DNA of 64,000 bases from Clostridiales bacterium. Lineage in GTDB: Bacteria; Bacteroidota; Bacteroidia; Bacteroidales; Muribaculaceae. A program made the translations under genes and the position numbers. The notes under the pieces are model-generated. The model had not been told where the DNA came from. It ran no database searches and saw only the letters and a program-made list of their open reading frames with translations. The stretch spans positions 340,244 through 404,243 of the forward strand of contig JAMPBP010000001.1 of NCBI GenBank assembly GCA_023666645.1. Reading direction: 5' to 3'. Of the stretch, positions 28,152-37,778 are shown piece by piece. Positions within the stretch are counted from its first letter, which is position 1; every line of letters begins with the position of its first letter.

Positions 28152-29522
28152 ATGAAACCATTGTTTTACGGTCTGATTACCATAGCGGCAGCTTCGCTTG
28201 CATGTTGTGGAACAAAAAAAGACAACTTCACCCCTACCGATAAACCGGCACTTATGTGGGTTGATGCCGAGGGCAACTATGCCAGGTTCAACCATCCGGA
28301 CACAATCAACAAATATGTCGACATGCTTGCCGACCTGGGTTTTACCCATCTTGCAGTCGACGCCCGTCCCATTACCGGTGAACTGATGTATGACAGCGAA
28401 CTCGGACCACGCTTCAAGGGTGTCCACCAGTATGTCGAGCCCGACACTACATTTGACTATCTTGGTCATTTCATAGAGAAAGCCCATGCACGTGACATGA
28501 AAGTACTGTTCTCGCTCAATGTATTCTGTGCAGGCCATAACTTCTTTGACCAAGGTCAGATCTTCACCGACCATCCCGAATGGGCCTCTATGGTGCTCGA
28601 TTCTGAAAAAGGCATCGTACCAATTACCGAGATGAGACATAAGCCAGACAAATATGGCGCCATGGTCAATCCGGTGAACCCTGAGTACCAGACCTACATC
28701 ATTGATGTGATGAAAGAGATGATCACAAAATATCCCGAGGTTGACGGACTCATACTTGACCGCGGCCGATATGACGGCATTACCGCCGATTTCTCTGACC
28801 TGTCACGCAATGAGTTTGAGAAATTCATAGGTAAGAAAATTGAGAAATGGCCCAATGACGTGCTTGATATTGTCAAAGGAGAGAGCGGCCGTGACAGTCT
28901 CATACGCGGAGATCTATTCAAAGACTGGGTGTACTGGCGTTCAAAAAACATAACCGATTTTCTTGCACGGGCCAAGGGTGAAATCAAAGCTATCGACCCC
29001 AACCAGATCTTCTCAATCTACTCAGGCGCATGGTATCCATCCTACTATGAAGTGGGCGTAAACTTCGCCTCAAAGGATTATGACCCTTCAACTCAGTTTG
29101 ACTGGGCTCGCGAGGACTATAAGGACACTGGCTACGCCGAGCTTATAGACCTTTACATCACAGGCAACTACTATACCGACATCACCATCAAGGACTATGA
29201 GAACAACCCCGATCCCATATGGAACGAGACAGATTTCCATGGACACACCGGCGACTGGTATTGTGTCGAAGGTTCTTGCCGCCACCTCAGGGAAATACTT
29301 GGTGACAATAAATTCATGGGCGGTGTACTCGTTGACCAACTATATGACAAAGAACGTGATGCCAACGGCAATATCACGGCCAACCGCCTGGCCGAATCCA
29401 TGGCAATGAATGTCAAGGAGAGCGACGGACTGATGATGTTTGACGTTGTTCACGTAATAAACGCCAACCTATGGGACGAAGTGCGCCAAGGTATGATTCA
29501 AAGCGGTTATATCAAGGAATGA
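28152..29522 (+). CDS. Lipoprotein with glycosyl-hydrolase-like (GHL10 / alpha-amylase-like) barrel
   Basis: 456 residues. The N-terminus (GLITIAAASLAC) is a lipoprotein signal with Cys18 or Cys19 as the anchor. The body fits the GHL10 family of TIM-barrel proteins: LMWVDAEGN, a DMLADLGFTHLAVDARPITG strand-turn, MKVLFSLNVFCAG, VDGLILDRGRYDG and ITANRLAESMAMN. Relatives are annotated as family-10-like glycosyl hydrolases and are found in Bacteroidetes envelopes; the substrate is unknown and no activity can be assigned from sequence. It stands alone between the nqr operon hairpin and a terminator, with its own promoter. Confidence 0.7.
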   Translation: MKPLFYGLITIAAASLACCGTKKDNFTPTDKPALMWVDAEGNYARFNHPDTINKYVDMLADLGFTHLAVDARPITGELMYDSELGPRFKGVHQYVEPDTTFDYLGHFIEKAHARDMKVLFSLNVFCAGHNFFDQGQIFTDHPEWASMVLDSEKGIVPITEMRHKPDKYGAMVNPVNPEYQTYIIDVMKEMITKYPEVDGLILDRGRYDGITADFSDLSRNEFEKFIGKKIEKWPNDVLDIVKGESGRDSLIRGDLFKDWVYWRSKNITDFLARAKGEIKAIDPNQIFSIYSGAWYPSYYEVGVNFASKDYDPSTQFDWAREDYKDTGYAELIDLYITGNYYTDITIKDYENNPDPIWNETDFHGHTGDWYCVEGSCRHLREILGDNKFMGGVLVDQLYDKERDANGNITANRLAESMAMNVKESDGLMMFDVVHVINANLWDEVRQGMIQSGYIKE

Positions 29523-29620
29523 CCAAAACCTTTTTCATTTAGAGTATAACGACCAATAAATACTATCTAAGGTAATAGGATGCTTACCATTTTTCACTGA
29601 AAACAATACAAAAATGTGGT

Positions 29621-29670
29621 TTGTAAAAGTGACCGGAGGAGAGTGTATCTCACCGGTCACTTTTTTACAA
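29621..29670 (+). terminator. Terminator after the glycosidase-like gene
   Basis: AAAAGTGACCGG (29625-29636) pairs with CCGGTCACTTTT (29653-29664), and TTGTA/TACAA extend the stem outside a 2-nt bulge. The stem is followed by T-rich sequence. The remaining gap up to 29862 is very AT-rich leader DNA with no consensus promoter that I can identify. Confidence 0.8.
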
Positions 29671-29862
29671 CCATTAAACTCTATAAGCTACAACGTCAAT
29701 AATACAATAAATTATCACACCAATCGCGCCATATGTTATAAATCTATGTTTTATAACATATAAATATTATTGCATGAGAAAAATAAATTTTATAAATTGG
29801 CAACGTTTTTCAAAAACGCCGAGAATAATAAACCTACAAAAAAAAAATAAAATCTCAATATC

Positions 29863-32019
29863 ATGAAGATTTACCAAACCAACGAACTCAAAAACATAGC
29901 CTTGCTTGGAAGCAAAGGCTCGGGAAAAACCACACTTGCTGAAGCAATGCTTTACGAGTGTGGAGTTATAAAACGTCGCGGTAGCGTAGAAGCAGGCAAC
30001 ACTGTCAGCGACTACTTTCCCGTAGAGAAAGAGTATGGCTACTCGGTATTCTCAACGATATTCTACGCTGAGTTTTTAAATAAGAAGATCAATGTCATCG
30101 ACTGCCCCGGCAGTGAGGATTTCATAGGTAACGCCATCACAGCGCTCAATGTCACCGATACAGGTGTCATTCTTGTTGATGCACAATCGGGCGTGGAAGT
30201 GGGCACCCAGAATATTTTCCGCACTACAGCCCAGCTCAAAAAGCCTGTGATATTCGCTCTCAACCAGCTTGATGGAGAAAAAGCTGATTATGAGAATGTC
30301 ATCGAGCAGATGCGCGAGATATTTGGCAAGAAAGTGATTCCAATTCAATACCCCCTGGCTTGTGGACCGGGCTTCAATGCCATGATTGATGTGCTGCTGA
30401 TGAAAAAATACTCGTGGGGCCCCGACGGAGGCGTGCCCACTATTGAAGAAGTACCAGCCGAAGAACTTGAGAAAGCTCATGAATTGCAACAACAACTCGT
30501 TGAGGCAGCCGCTGAGAATGACGAAGGATTGATGGAGAAATTTTTTGACAAAGGAATCCTTACCGAAGATGAGATGCGTGAAGGTATACGCAAAGGCCTT
30601 GTTGACCGTTCCATCTTCCCTGTATTCTGTGTCAGTGCACAGAAAGACATGGGAGTTCGCCGCATGATGGAATTCCTTGGGAATGTAGTTCCCTTTGTTG
30701 AAGAAATGCCCGCGCCCATTGACAGCGAAGGCAACGAAGTGAAGCCCGACAGCAATGGCCCGCTCAGCCTATATGTGTTCAAGACCACCGTGGAGCCCCA
30801 CATTGGTGAGGTGCAGTATTTCAAGGTGATGTCAGGCACTCTCACTGCCGGTGTTGATGTCGACAATGTGAGCCGTGGCAGCAAAGAGCGCATAGCCCAG
30901 ATTTATTGTGTATGCGGACAAATAAAGACTCCTGTCGACAAAATGGAAGCCGGTGATATCGGAGCCACCGTGAAACTTAAAGATGTACGCACCGGCAATA
31001 CTCTCGATGCCAAAGGAGTTGACATGTCATTTGACTTCATCAAATATCCCGCGCCCAAATATTCCCGCGCCGTGCGCCCCGTCACCGAGAGCGACGCCGA
31101 GAAACTCAACGTCATCTTGACCCGCATGCATGAAGAAGATCCCACCTGGGAGGTCGTACAGTCAAAAGAGCTCAAACAGACAATACTCTCGGGACAAGGT
31201 GAATTCCACCTGCGCACACTTAAATGGCGTGTGGAAAACAACGACAAACTGCCCATCATCTTTGAAGAGCCCAAGATTCCCTATCGCGAAACCATAACCA
31301 AGGCGGCACGTGCCGACTATCGCCACAAGAAACAGAGCGGTGGCGCAGGCCAGTTTGGCGAGGTACACCTTATAGTTGAGCCATATACTGAAGGCATGCC
31401 CGCTCCCGACACCTATAAATTTGGCAACCAGGAATTCAAGATGAATGTGCGCGACACCCAGGAGATTCCATTGTCATGGGGAGGCAAGCTGGTCGTATGC
31501 AACTGTATTGTAGGCGGTGCAATCGATACCCGCTTCATTCCAGCTATCGTCAAAGGCTTGATGGACCGCATGGAACAGGGACCATTGACAGGCTCCTATG
31601 CACGCGATGTACGCGTGTGCATCTATGACGGCAAAATGCACCCTGTCGACTCAAATGAGATATCATTCCGCCTGGCCGGTCGAAACGCCTTCAGTGAAGC
31701 ATTCCGCAACGCAAATCCCAAAGTTTTGGAACCGGTATATGATGTAGACGTATTCGTTCCCGCTGATGTAATGGGCGACGTAATGAGCGACCTGCAGGGA
31801 CGCCGCGCCATCATAATGGGCATGTCGAGTGAAAACGGCTTCGAGAAGATCACCGCAAAAGTTCCATTGAAGGAGATGTCATCCTATTCTACAGCATTGA
31901 GCTCCATAACCGGAGGCCGCTCATCGTTCACGATGAAATTTGCCGGTTACGAACTCGTACCCGGTGATGTACAGGAGAAACTCCTCAAGGAATACGCTGA
32001 AAAGAACACCGACGAGTAA
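29863..32019 (+). CDS. Elongation factor G paralog with altered GTPase motifs (EF-G2 / FusA2-like)
   Basis: 718 residues with the full five-domain EF-G layout, including domain IV (KKQSGGAGQFGEVHL) and the C-terminal GYELVPGDVQEKLLKEYAEK. The G domain departs from canonical EF-G: the P-loop is GSKGSGKTT (16-24) rather than AHIDAGKTT; switch I has KEYGYS (56-61) where EF-G has ERGIT; G3 is DCPGSEDF (80-87), so the catalytic histidine of DTPGHVDF is a serine (Ser83); and G4 is NQLD (134-137) rather than NKxD. Bacteroides thetaiotaomicron is known to have an EF-G paralog that translocates without GTP hydrolysis and supports gut colonisation; the altered motifs suggest this is its counterpart. 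Ribosome-protection proteins are another related group, but the motif changes fit EF-G2 better. Confidence 0.8.
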   Translation: MKIYQTNELKNIALLGSKGSGKTTLAEAMLYECGVIKRRGSVEAGNTVSDYFPVEKEYGYSVFSTIFYAEFLNKKINVIDCPGSEDFIGNAITALNVTDTGVILVDAQSGVEVGTQNIFRTTAQLKKPVIFALNQLDGEKADYENVIEQMREIFGKKVIPIQYPLACGPGFNAMIDVLLMKKYSWGPDGGVPTIEEVPAEELEKAHELQQQLVEAAAENDEGLMEKFFDKGILTEDEMREGIRKGLVDRSIFPVFCVSAQKDMGVRRMMEFLGNVVPFVEEMPAPIDSEGNEVKPDSNGPLSLYVFKTTVEPHIGEVQYFKVMSGTLTAGVDVDNVSRGSKERIAQIYCVCGQIKTPVDKMEAGDIGATVKLKDVRTGNTLDAKGVDMSFDFIKYPAPKYSRAVRPVTESDAEKLNVILTRMHEEDPTWEVVQSKELKQTILSGQGEFHLRTLKWRVENNDKLPIIFEEPKIPYRETITKAARADYRHKKQSGGAGQFGEVHLIVEPYTEGMPAPDTYKFGNQEFKMNVRDTQEIPLSWGGKLVVCNCIVGGAIDTRFIPAIVKGLMDRMEQGPLTGSYARDVRVCIYDGKMHPVDSNEISFRLAGRNAFSEAFRNANPKVLEPVYDVDVFVPADVMGDVMSDLQGRRAIIMGMSSENGFEKITAKVPLKEMSSYSTALSSITGGRSSFTMKFAGYELVPGDVQEKLLKEYAEKNTDE

Positions 32020-32110
32020 ACCGGCTACACATCCACTGCCCGTCAGATATCTCAATCAGATATTATTTAACGTATTTTCTTAAACTATATCTATTATCAC
32101 ATTTCAAGGG

Positions 32111-32140
32111 AGCCGTGCACCGAGTCGGTGCACGGCTTTT
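32111..32140 (+). terminator. Terminator after the EF-G paralog
   Basis: AGCCGTGCACCGA (32111-32123) and TCGGTGCACGGCT (32125-32137) form a GC-rich stem; the innermost pairs open into a small loop. TTTTCGTT follows. Confidence 0.88.
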
Positions 32141-32220
32141 CGTTACAAATATGACCCGGTATCCTCACGCCTAACAATCAATGGAATATAAAAAAAACGA
32201 ATAAAAATTTCGACCAACTA

Positions 32221-32251
32221 TTGCATGAGTCAAAAAAAGGTTTTACCTTTG
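32221..32251 (+). promoter_or_regulatory. Promoter for tRNA-His
   Basis: TTG at 32221-32223, 20 bp, TACCTTTG at 32244-32251 followed by C: a full-consensus Bacteroidetes promoter. Predicted start near 32258, about 14 nt before the tRNA. Confidence 0.8.
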
Positions 32252-32271
32252 CACCGTTGAAAGACAAACAT

Positions 32272-32346
<75 letters not shown>

Positions 32347-32364
32347 CTAAGATTAACATTCAGT

Positions 32365-32399
32365 AAAAGCCTTGCTCACATGATGCGCAAGGCTTTTTT
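32365..32399 (+). terminator. Terminator after tRNA-His
   Basis: AAAAGCCTTGC (32365-32375) pairs with GCAAGGCTTTT (32387-32397), with an 11-nt loop and six T in a row, ending at 32399. Confidence 0.88.
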
Positions 32400-32416
32400 C
32401 ATAAATACTACTACAT

Positions 32417-33010
32417 ATGTTACAGTTTACAATTACACCCGACAGCCACATGACAATGCAGGAACAAGCTAAAATGGCAATCGATTGTCACTGTGCATGG
32501 ATTGAAGTTGACCCTGCCTACACCGACCCAGCCACACTCGACGACATCATAAGAATGTGTCGGGAGAACGAAATCATACTGTTGGTAAGACACGATGTCG
32601 AAAAGTTGGAAGAGACCCGTGTTCATGGTGTCCACTTGGGAACCGAATCGTCTATCACTCCATCGGAAGTGAGGACACGTCTTGGCGGCCACCCCATAGT
32701 TGGAGTCGGTGTAACTCAAGATACCCCTCTGATACCCTTGAAAAGGGCCGACGTGGATTATGTTGTAATGTATGGCTACCCAGAAATCACCAACTGTGAA
32801 AGCGTTAAAGCTCTGTACCAGGTCATGTGTGAACAAGATTCAGTGATGCCCATAGTCGTGGAAGGCCGTATGACCACCGACGATATACGACCATTGATCG
32901 AAGCCGGCGCCTCAGGTATCAACATCGACATCAACTCCCTTTCAGGTCCTGAGTATAAAATTTCTCTCGCCGGCTTCCTCGATGCATGCCGCGAAATAAC
33001 TATGATGTGA
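32417..33010 (+). CDS. ThiE/TenI-like TIM-barrel protein (thiamine phosphate synthase family)
   Basis: 197 residues. The barrel order fits TenI/ThiE: an N-terminal strand, NEIILLVRHDVEKL, the diagnostic HGVHLG loop (about 69-74) in place of the ThiE D/GVHLGQ segment, GHPIVGVGV, MPIVVEGRMT and EAGASGINIDI. The phosphate-loop glycines are only partly conserved (TRLGGHPIVGVG), so it may not be a working thiamine phosphate synthase; no other thi genes are near. It is followed two bases later by the M16-like gene. Confidence 0.65.
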   Translation: MLQFTITPDSHMTMQEQAKMAIDCHCAWIEVDPAYTDPATLDDIIRMCRENEIILLVRHDVEKLEETRVHGVHLGTESSITPSEVRTRLGGHPIVGVGVTQDTPLIPLKRADVDYVVMYGYPEITNCESVKALYQVMCEQDSVMPIVVEGRMTTDDIRPLIEAGASGINIDINSLSGPEYKISLAGFLDACREITMM

Positions 33011-33012
33011 CA

Positions 33013-34302
33013 ATGGTTGACCGCACTTCCCCACTTCCTGTCACGACACTGTGTTCAGAACCTATGCCATCAGTGAGGCATCAGCGACTTGACAATGGCA
33101 TAGAGCTCGTCACTCTCGACAGTATGAATGTCGAGGATGTGACGCGTCTCACACTATCCTGGAACAATGGTGGCTATGACTCACAGTACCCTCCCGTGGC
33201 CGACATAGCTACACAACTGTCGCGCACAGGAAGCAAGAGACTTACACCCGATGCTACTGCCGACCTCTTTGACTACAACGGTGGATGGATTACGGCAGAA
33301 CTCATGGGACACAACAACACCATGACATTATTCTCGCTCAACCGCACACTCCGGCCTCTCCTTGATGCGGTTGTCGACATGGTCAACCAACCTGTTCTTG
33401 CCGAGAAAGAATTTATAACAATAAGAGAAAAACTTGCCGCACAACGTGCCACACAGCTTGAGAGAGTACAATATCAAGCCGAAATACTCGATCTTCAACA
33501 GTGCTTTGGTGAGAACCACCCTATCACGCGCCAATACACCCCTCAATACATAAGAGAAATCACGCTTGAGCAAGTAGCCAACGAACTGGAAAGCCTCAGA
33601 AGCAAGCAATGCCCGGTTGCTTATCTCACAGGCAGGCTCACGCCACAGGTGATGAACACTGTTGAGAAAGCGCTCTCCGACATTGCATGTGACCCTCTCG
33701 ACAACGGACACGTCAAAGTGATTGCCTCCAACCCCTGCAAAGTCGACTCACGCCGTCATCACTGTATGGAACACGCGCAGCAAAGCGCCATACGCATCTC
33801 CATACCCACTATACCACGCAACCATCCTGACTATGAGATGTTGAGAATAGCAGTAAAGGCCCTGGGTGGTTACTTCGGTAGCCGACTCATGACCAACATA
33901 CGCGAGGAAAAAGGACTCACATACGGAATAAATGCCGGGGTATACGGCTATCGTGAGGGAGCCTTCATAAGCATCAGCAGCCAGTGTGACAACCGTTACG
34001 TTGACCGTGTTATTGAGGAAACGCTTAAAGAGATTGATCAATTGGCAACAACACCCATGACGCCCGATGAGCTAAATGAGTTGAAACAAGTGTCGACAGC
34101 ATCATTGCTCACTACTCTCGACACCCCCTTCAGCATCATGGACTACCACATGCTCGAACGTCATATCCTGACGCCAGTAGACTATTTCCAGCGTCAGCAG
34201 AAATCAATTGCAAGCGTCACGCCCGAAAAGATATGCGACATCACCTCTCAGTATCTCACCGGAAAAGCGATATTAATTTCGACCTCAGGAGCTTATTGTT
34301 AA
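33013..34302 (+). CDS. M16 (insulinase-like) family protein lacking the zinc motif
   Basis: About 429 residues with the two-lobe architecture of a bacterial M16 peptidase subunit. The N-terminal lobe should carry HxxEH, but the corresponding helix reads ADIATQLSRTGSK: both histidines and the glutamate are missing. The second lobe keeps the R...Y substrate block REEKGLTYGINAGVYGY near residue 297. It is therefore probably a non-catalytic partner or chaperone-like subunit, as in heterodimeric M16 proteases; the active partner is not in this window. ATG 33013 (2 bp after the previous stop) is preferred over an overlapping ATG at 32986. Confidence 0.75.
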   Translation: MVDRTSPLPVTTLCSEPMPSVRHQRLDNGIELVTLDSMNVEDVTRLTLSWNNGGYDSQYPPVADIATQLSRTGSKRLTPDATADLFDYNGGWITAELMGHNNTMTLFSLNRTLRPLLDAVVDMVNQPVLAEKEFITIREKLAAQRATQLERVQYQAEILDLQQCFGENHPITRQYTPQYIREITLEQVANELESLRSKQCPVAYLTGRLTPQVMNTVEKALSDIACDPLDNGHVKVIASNPCKVDSRRHHCMEHAQQSAIRISIPTIPRNHPDYEMLRIAVKALGGYFGSRLMTNIREEKGLTYGINAGVYGYREGAFISISSQCDNRYVDRVIEETLKEIDQLATTPMTPDELNELKQVSTASLLTTLDTPFSIMDYHMLERHILTPVDYFQRQQKSIASVTPEKICDITSQYLTGKAILISTSGAYC

Positions 34303-34335
34303 ACAATTTTAACAAAGTATACTATTCAAAATCGT

Positions 34336-34343
34336 TATATTTG
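34336..34343 (+). promoter_or_regulatory. -7 element for pfp
   Basis: TATATTTG followed by C fits TAnnTTTGC. No good -33 element is seen. The predicted leader to the ATG at 34385 is about 35 nt. Confidence 0.5.
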
Positions 34344-34384
34344 CAAACCAAAAGTAAAACTATTCACAAACCATTCATACATAG

Positions 34385-36034
34385 ATGAAAAAGAGTGCAT
34401 TACAAATTGCTCGTGCAGCATACGAGCCGAAGCTTCCAATCGTTCTTACCGGAGCAGTGAAAACGGTAATCGGTGAACCCACTCAGTCAGTAGCCGATCA
34501 GGGTGCCATCAAGACATTATTCCCAAACACCTACGGGCTTCCTGAGTTAACGTTTGAAAAGTCACAGAACAGCACCCCGGGACAGCCCATCAATGTAGGT
34601 GTAATCCTGTCGGGCGGTCAGGCCCCCGGAGGTCACAACGTAATCAGCGGCCTGTTTGACGGCATAAAGAAAATCAACAAGAACAGCCGTCTTTATGGAT
34701 TCCTAATGGGACCCGGTGGATTTGTAGATCACCAGTATATAGAGCTCACTGACGACATCATTGACGAGTATCGCAACACCGGTGGTTTTGACATCATTGG
34801 TTCAGGACGTACCAAACTCGAAAAGAAAGAGCAGTTTGACAAAGGTCTTGAAATCCTCAAGGAACTCAACATCAAGGCTCTCGTAATCATAGGCGGAGAC
34901 GATTCAAATACCAATGCAGCAGTACTTGCCGAGTATTACAAGGCAATCAACGCCGGTGTGCAGGTAATAGGTTGCCCCAAGACTATCGATGGAGACTTGA
35001 AGAACGAACAGATTGAGACTTCATTTGGTTTCGATACCGCCACAAAGGTTTACTCAGAAGTAATTGGCAACATCGAGCGTGACTGCAATTCAGCCCGCAA
35101 ATACTGGCATTTCATCAAATTGATGGGACGTTCAGCCTCACATATCGCCCTTGAGTGTGCCTTGCAAACACAGCCCAGCATGTGCATCATTTCTGAAGAG
35201 GTAGAAGCCAAGAACATGACGCTCAGCGAGGTTGTCGACAGCATAGCCACCATAGTGGCAGAACGCGCAGCCCGTGGTTGCAACTTTGGTACCGTACTTA
35301 TTCCCGAGGGATTGATTGAATTCATACCTGCTGTGAAGAAACTTATTGCCGAGCTCAACGACCTGCTCGCTGCAAAGGCTGCCGAGTTTGCCGCTGTGCC
35401 CGCCGACAAACAGCGTGAATTCATCATCAACAATCTGAATGCTGAAAATGCAGCAGTATATGAGTCACTGCCAGCAGGTGTAGCCCGTCAGCTCAGCCTC
35501 GACCGCGACCCCCACGGCAATGTACAGGTTTCACTCATCGAGACCGAGAAACTGCTCAGCGAGATGGTAGGCAAGCGCCTTGCCGAGTGGAAAGCCGAAG
35601 GCAAGTATAACGGGAAATTCTCAGCACAGCATCATTTCTTCGGATACGAGGGACGCTGCGCGGCTCCATCAAACTTTGATGCAGACTACTGCTATGCCCT
35701 TGGTTTCAACGCTGCATGCCTCATCAACGCAGGTGTCACAGGCTACATGTCGTCAGTGCGTCAGCTCACCAAGCCTTCAGTACAATGGATACCCGGAGGT
35801 ATTCCCATCACAATGATGATGAACATGGAGCGTCGCAACGGTGAAATGAAGCCAGTGATCCAAAAAGCTCTGGTAAAACTCGATGGCGAGCCATTCAAAA
35901 AATTTGCCGCACAGCGCGACGAGTGGGCATTGAACACATGCTTCATCTATCCCGGCCCCATTCAATATTTTGGTCCCGCTGAGGTTTGTGACCAGCCCAC
36001 AATGACCCTGAAATACGAGCATATTAAAAAATAA
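34385..36034 (+). CDS. pfp: Diphosphate--fructose-6-phosphate 1-phosphotransferase
   Basis: 549 residues, the long PPi-dependent phosphofructokinase form. It reversibly phosphorylates fructose-6-phosphate with pyrophosphate in glycolysis and gluconeogenesis. Diagnostic blocks: [15 protein letters not shown] near the start, [10 protein letters not shown] (GGDD indicates pyrophosphate use, where ATP enzymes have GGDG), [11 protein letters not shown] with the catalytic aspartates, the [11 protein letters not shown] block and the late [15 protein letters not shown]. Transcribed singly, with several hairpins after the stop. Confidence 0.95.
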   Translation: MKKSALQIARAAYEPKLPIVLTGAVKTVIGEPTQSVADQGAIKTLFPNTYGLPELTFEKSQNSTPGQPINVGVILSGGQAPGGHNVISGLFDGIKKINKNSRLYGFLMGPGGFVDHQYIELTDDIIDEYRNTGGFDIIGSGRTKLEKKEQFDKGLEILKELNIKALVIIGGDDSNTNAAVLAEYYKAINAGVQVIGCPKTIDGDLKNEQIETSFGFDTATKVYSEVIGNIERDCNSARKYWHFIKLMGRSASHIALECALQTQPSMCIISEEVEAKNMTLSEVVDSIATIVAERAARGCNFGTVLIPEGLIEFIPAVKKLIAELNDLLAAKAAEFAAVPADKQREFIINNLNAENAAVYESLPAGVARQLSLDRDPHGNVQVSLIETEKLLSEMVGKRLAEWKAEGKYNGKFSAQHHFFGYEGRCAAPSNFDADYCYALGFNAACLINAGVTGYMSSVRQLTKPSVQWIPGGIPITMMMNMERRNGEMKPVIQKALVKLDGEPFKKFAAQRDEWALNTCFIYPGPIQYFGPAEVCDQPTMTLKYEHIKK

Positions 36035-36082
36035 ATCCTCACCTGTTCCACCACAACCGGAATAATCGTGAGGACCCACAAA

Positions 36083-36112
36083 TCAAGCCGGTGGGTTATA
36101 ATGACGGCTTGA
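36083..36112. repeat. Hairpin 3' of pfp
   Basis: TCAAGCCG (36083-36090) and CGGCTTGA (36105-36112) form an 8-bp stem with a 14-nt loop. First of three inverted repeats between the convergent pfp and degP genes. Confidence 0.5.
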
Positions 36113-36131
36113 GCCTTACTTACAGCTTGCA

Positions 36132-36174
36132 ATAAGGGCTCCGTAATACCACCAAGTGGTTACGGAGCCCTTAT
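36132..36174 (+). terminator. Strong hairpin between pfp and degP
   Basis: ATAAGGGCTCCGTAA (36132-36146) pairs exactly with TTACGGAGCCCTTAT (36160-36174), and part of the interior (ACC/GGT) can also pair. Likely terminator for pfp and possibly bidirectional; the T-run is short. Confidence 0.75.
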
Positions 36175-36189
36175 CTTGTGAAATACTTT

Positions 36190-36257
36190 AGGCTAAGGCG
36201 GTTACCCGTCTACACTCATCAGTCGCGCAGGTACCGCTACGCTTCTACTTAGAGCCT
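36190..36257. other. Nested, RNA-like structured element 3' of degP
   Basis: Outer stem AGGCT+AAG (36190-36197) pairs with CTT+AGCCT (36248-36257, two bases bulged). Inner stem GCGGT+ACC (36198-36206, one bulged T) pairs with GGTACCGC (36230-36237). They close a 23-nt apical loop, with a 10-nt one-sided internal loop. It ends 8 bp before the degP stop and would lie at the 3' end of the degP transcript. I do not recognise an RNA family; it may be a complex terminator. Confidence 0.4.
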
Positions 36258-36265
36258 GAATTGTC

Positions 36266-37732
36266 TCAATCAAGGTCAACTGCATAGTATTGCTTGCGAC
36301 CCTTGGGATACTTGCCGGTGATAAACATCACGTGGTCATATTCATCGCTCTGCACGATAGCATTATAGATATCGGTAACATCATCGGCTGTACTCACGGG
36401 AGCGTTGTTTATGTCAAAGATAATGAAACCTTCCTTGATGCCGGCATCCTTAAACTTGCCATCAGTGATTTTCTCAACTTTCACGCCCGAACGGCGCCCC
36501 ATTTCCTTAAGTTCCTTATCACTAAGCGACTTGATGACACACCCCAGAGAGCTTACATCGCCGGCAACGGTAACACCGGTATCACCGCGGCTATTGCGCA
36601 ACGTGACATTGACATCCAGATTCTTATTATCACGCACTACGGTCACCACTATTTTCTCACCCGGGCGACGACGTGCCATGGCTTCCTGAAGCTGAGCCGA
36701 ATTATCGGTCTTGTTACCATCGATAGCAATTATAACATCACCTTCAATTATACCGGCACTATGGGCGGCACCATCCTGCTCGACCTTCATGACACACAAT
36801 CCGGCATTGGTCGACGTTATATTCTTTTCCTTGGCAAGCTGAGGAGTGAGTTCGGCAAACTGTACACCAAGGAAAGCACGCTGCACGGTTCCATACTCCT
36901 TGATATCGGTGATAACTTTCTTTACAATCGAAGTAGGCACGGCAAATGATGAGCCGGAGTAATTGCCCGTCTGAGAGAAAATGGCAGTATTGATACCTAC
37001 GAGTTCGCCATCGAGATTGACCAGAGCTCCACCCGAATTACCAGGATTGACAGCGGCATCGGTCTGTATGTAGGACTCAATGCCACGGCGTCCCTGCCCT
37101 GGAGTGAGGTTGCTTATGTTGCGTGCCTTGGCGCTGACTATACCTGCGGTAACTGTAGATGTAAGTCCAAACGGATTACCTACAGCGAGCACCCACTCTC
37201 CTACCCTCAGGTCATCGCTGTCGCCCATGGGTATTACATGGAGATTGTCAGCATCGATTTTCACAAGGGCTATGTCGGTGTCGGGGTCGGTACCTATGAC
37301 CTCAGCATCAAATGTGCGGTTGTCGTTGAGAGTCACTTCAAGACGGTCGGCACCCTGAACAACATGGTTGTTGGTGGCTATGAATCCGTCGGACGAAAGA
37401 ATTACACCCGAACCAAGACCACTCTGCCGCTCGGCAGGCTCATCCTGCTTACTACGTGGCTGCTGGCGTCGATACTGCGGGCCGAAAAAGAACTCCAGGA
37501 AAGGATCATCAATCATTTCCTGACGTTGCTGCTGTTGGCGCGACTTATTGTAACTCTTTATACTCACCACTCCATTGACCGTCGACTCAGCTGCCGTAGT
37601 GAAATCTATGGCGCGGTTGTTTATAACTTGCGTCGTGACCTCGGGCTGTACCGAGGAATTGGCACATGCGATGAGCGCTGACATTGACAATAGCAATGAG
37701 GCTCCGAGTGTGTTAATGACTGTTTTGTTCAT
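36266..37732 (-). CDS. degP: DegP/HtrA-type periplasmic serine protease (Do)
   Basis: 488 residues. A signal sequence (LGASLLLSMSALIACAN) directs it to the periplasm; the cysteine in IACAN could be a lipid anchor. Trypsin-like triad: His123 (TNNHVVQG), Asp153 (DTDIALVKID) and Ser233 (NPGNSGGALV). Two PDZ domains follow at roughly 290-380 and 395-485, with a diverged second one. It degrades or refolds misfolded envelope proteins. A Q/R-rich segment (about 65-100) lies between the signal and the protease domain. Its own near-consensus promoter lies at 37779-37808. Confidence 0.95.
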   Translation of the reverse strand: MNKTVINTLGASLLLSMSALIACANSSVQPEVTTQVINNRAIDFTTAAESTVNGVVSIKSYNKSRQQQQRQEMIDDPFLEFFFGPQYRRQQPRSKQDEPAERQSGLGSGVILSSDGFIATNNHVVQGADRLEVTLNDNRTFDAEVIGTDPDTDIALVKIDADNLHVIPMGDSDDLRVGEWVLAVGNPFGLTSTVTAGIVSAKARNISNLTPGQGRRGIESYIQTDAAVNPGNSGGALVNLDGELVGINTAIFSQTGNYSGSSFAVPTSIVKKVITDIKEYGTVQRAFLGVQFAELTPQLAKEKNITSTNAGLCVMKVEQDGAAHSAGIIEGDVIIAIDGNKTDNSAQLQEAMARRRPGEKIVVTVVRDNKNLDVNVTLRNSRGDTGVTVAGDVSSLGCVIKSLSDKELKEMGRRSGVKVEKITDGKFKDAGIKEGFIIFDINNAPVSTADDVTDIYNAIVQSDEYDHVMFITGKYPKGRKQYYAVDLD

Positions 37733-37778
37733 AGTAGAATAAAATGTGATTACTTTGTTAGAATTGATTTGTTAACGG

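Noticed and set aside
32986..33012. Start of the M16-like gene at 32986
   Set aside because: It would overlap the preceding gene by 25 bp; ATG 33013 lies just after the stop and leaves the domain complete.
36190..36257. tRNA or tmRNA between pfp and degP
   Set aside because: The stems are too long and wrongly arranged for a cloverleaf and there is no T-arm consensus.
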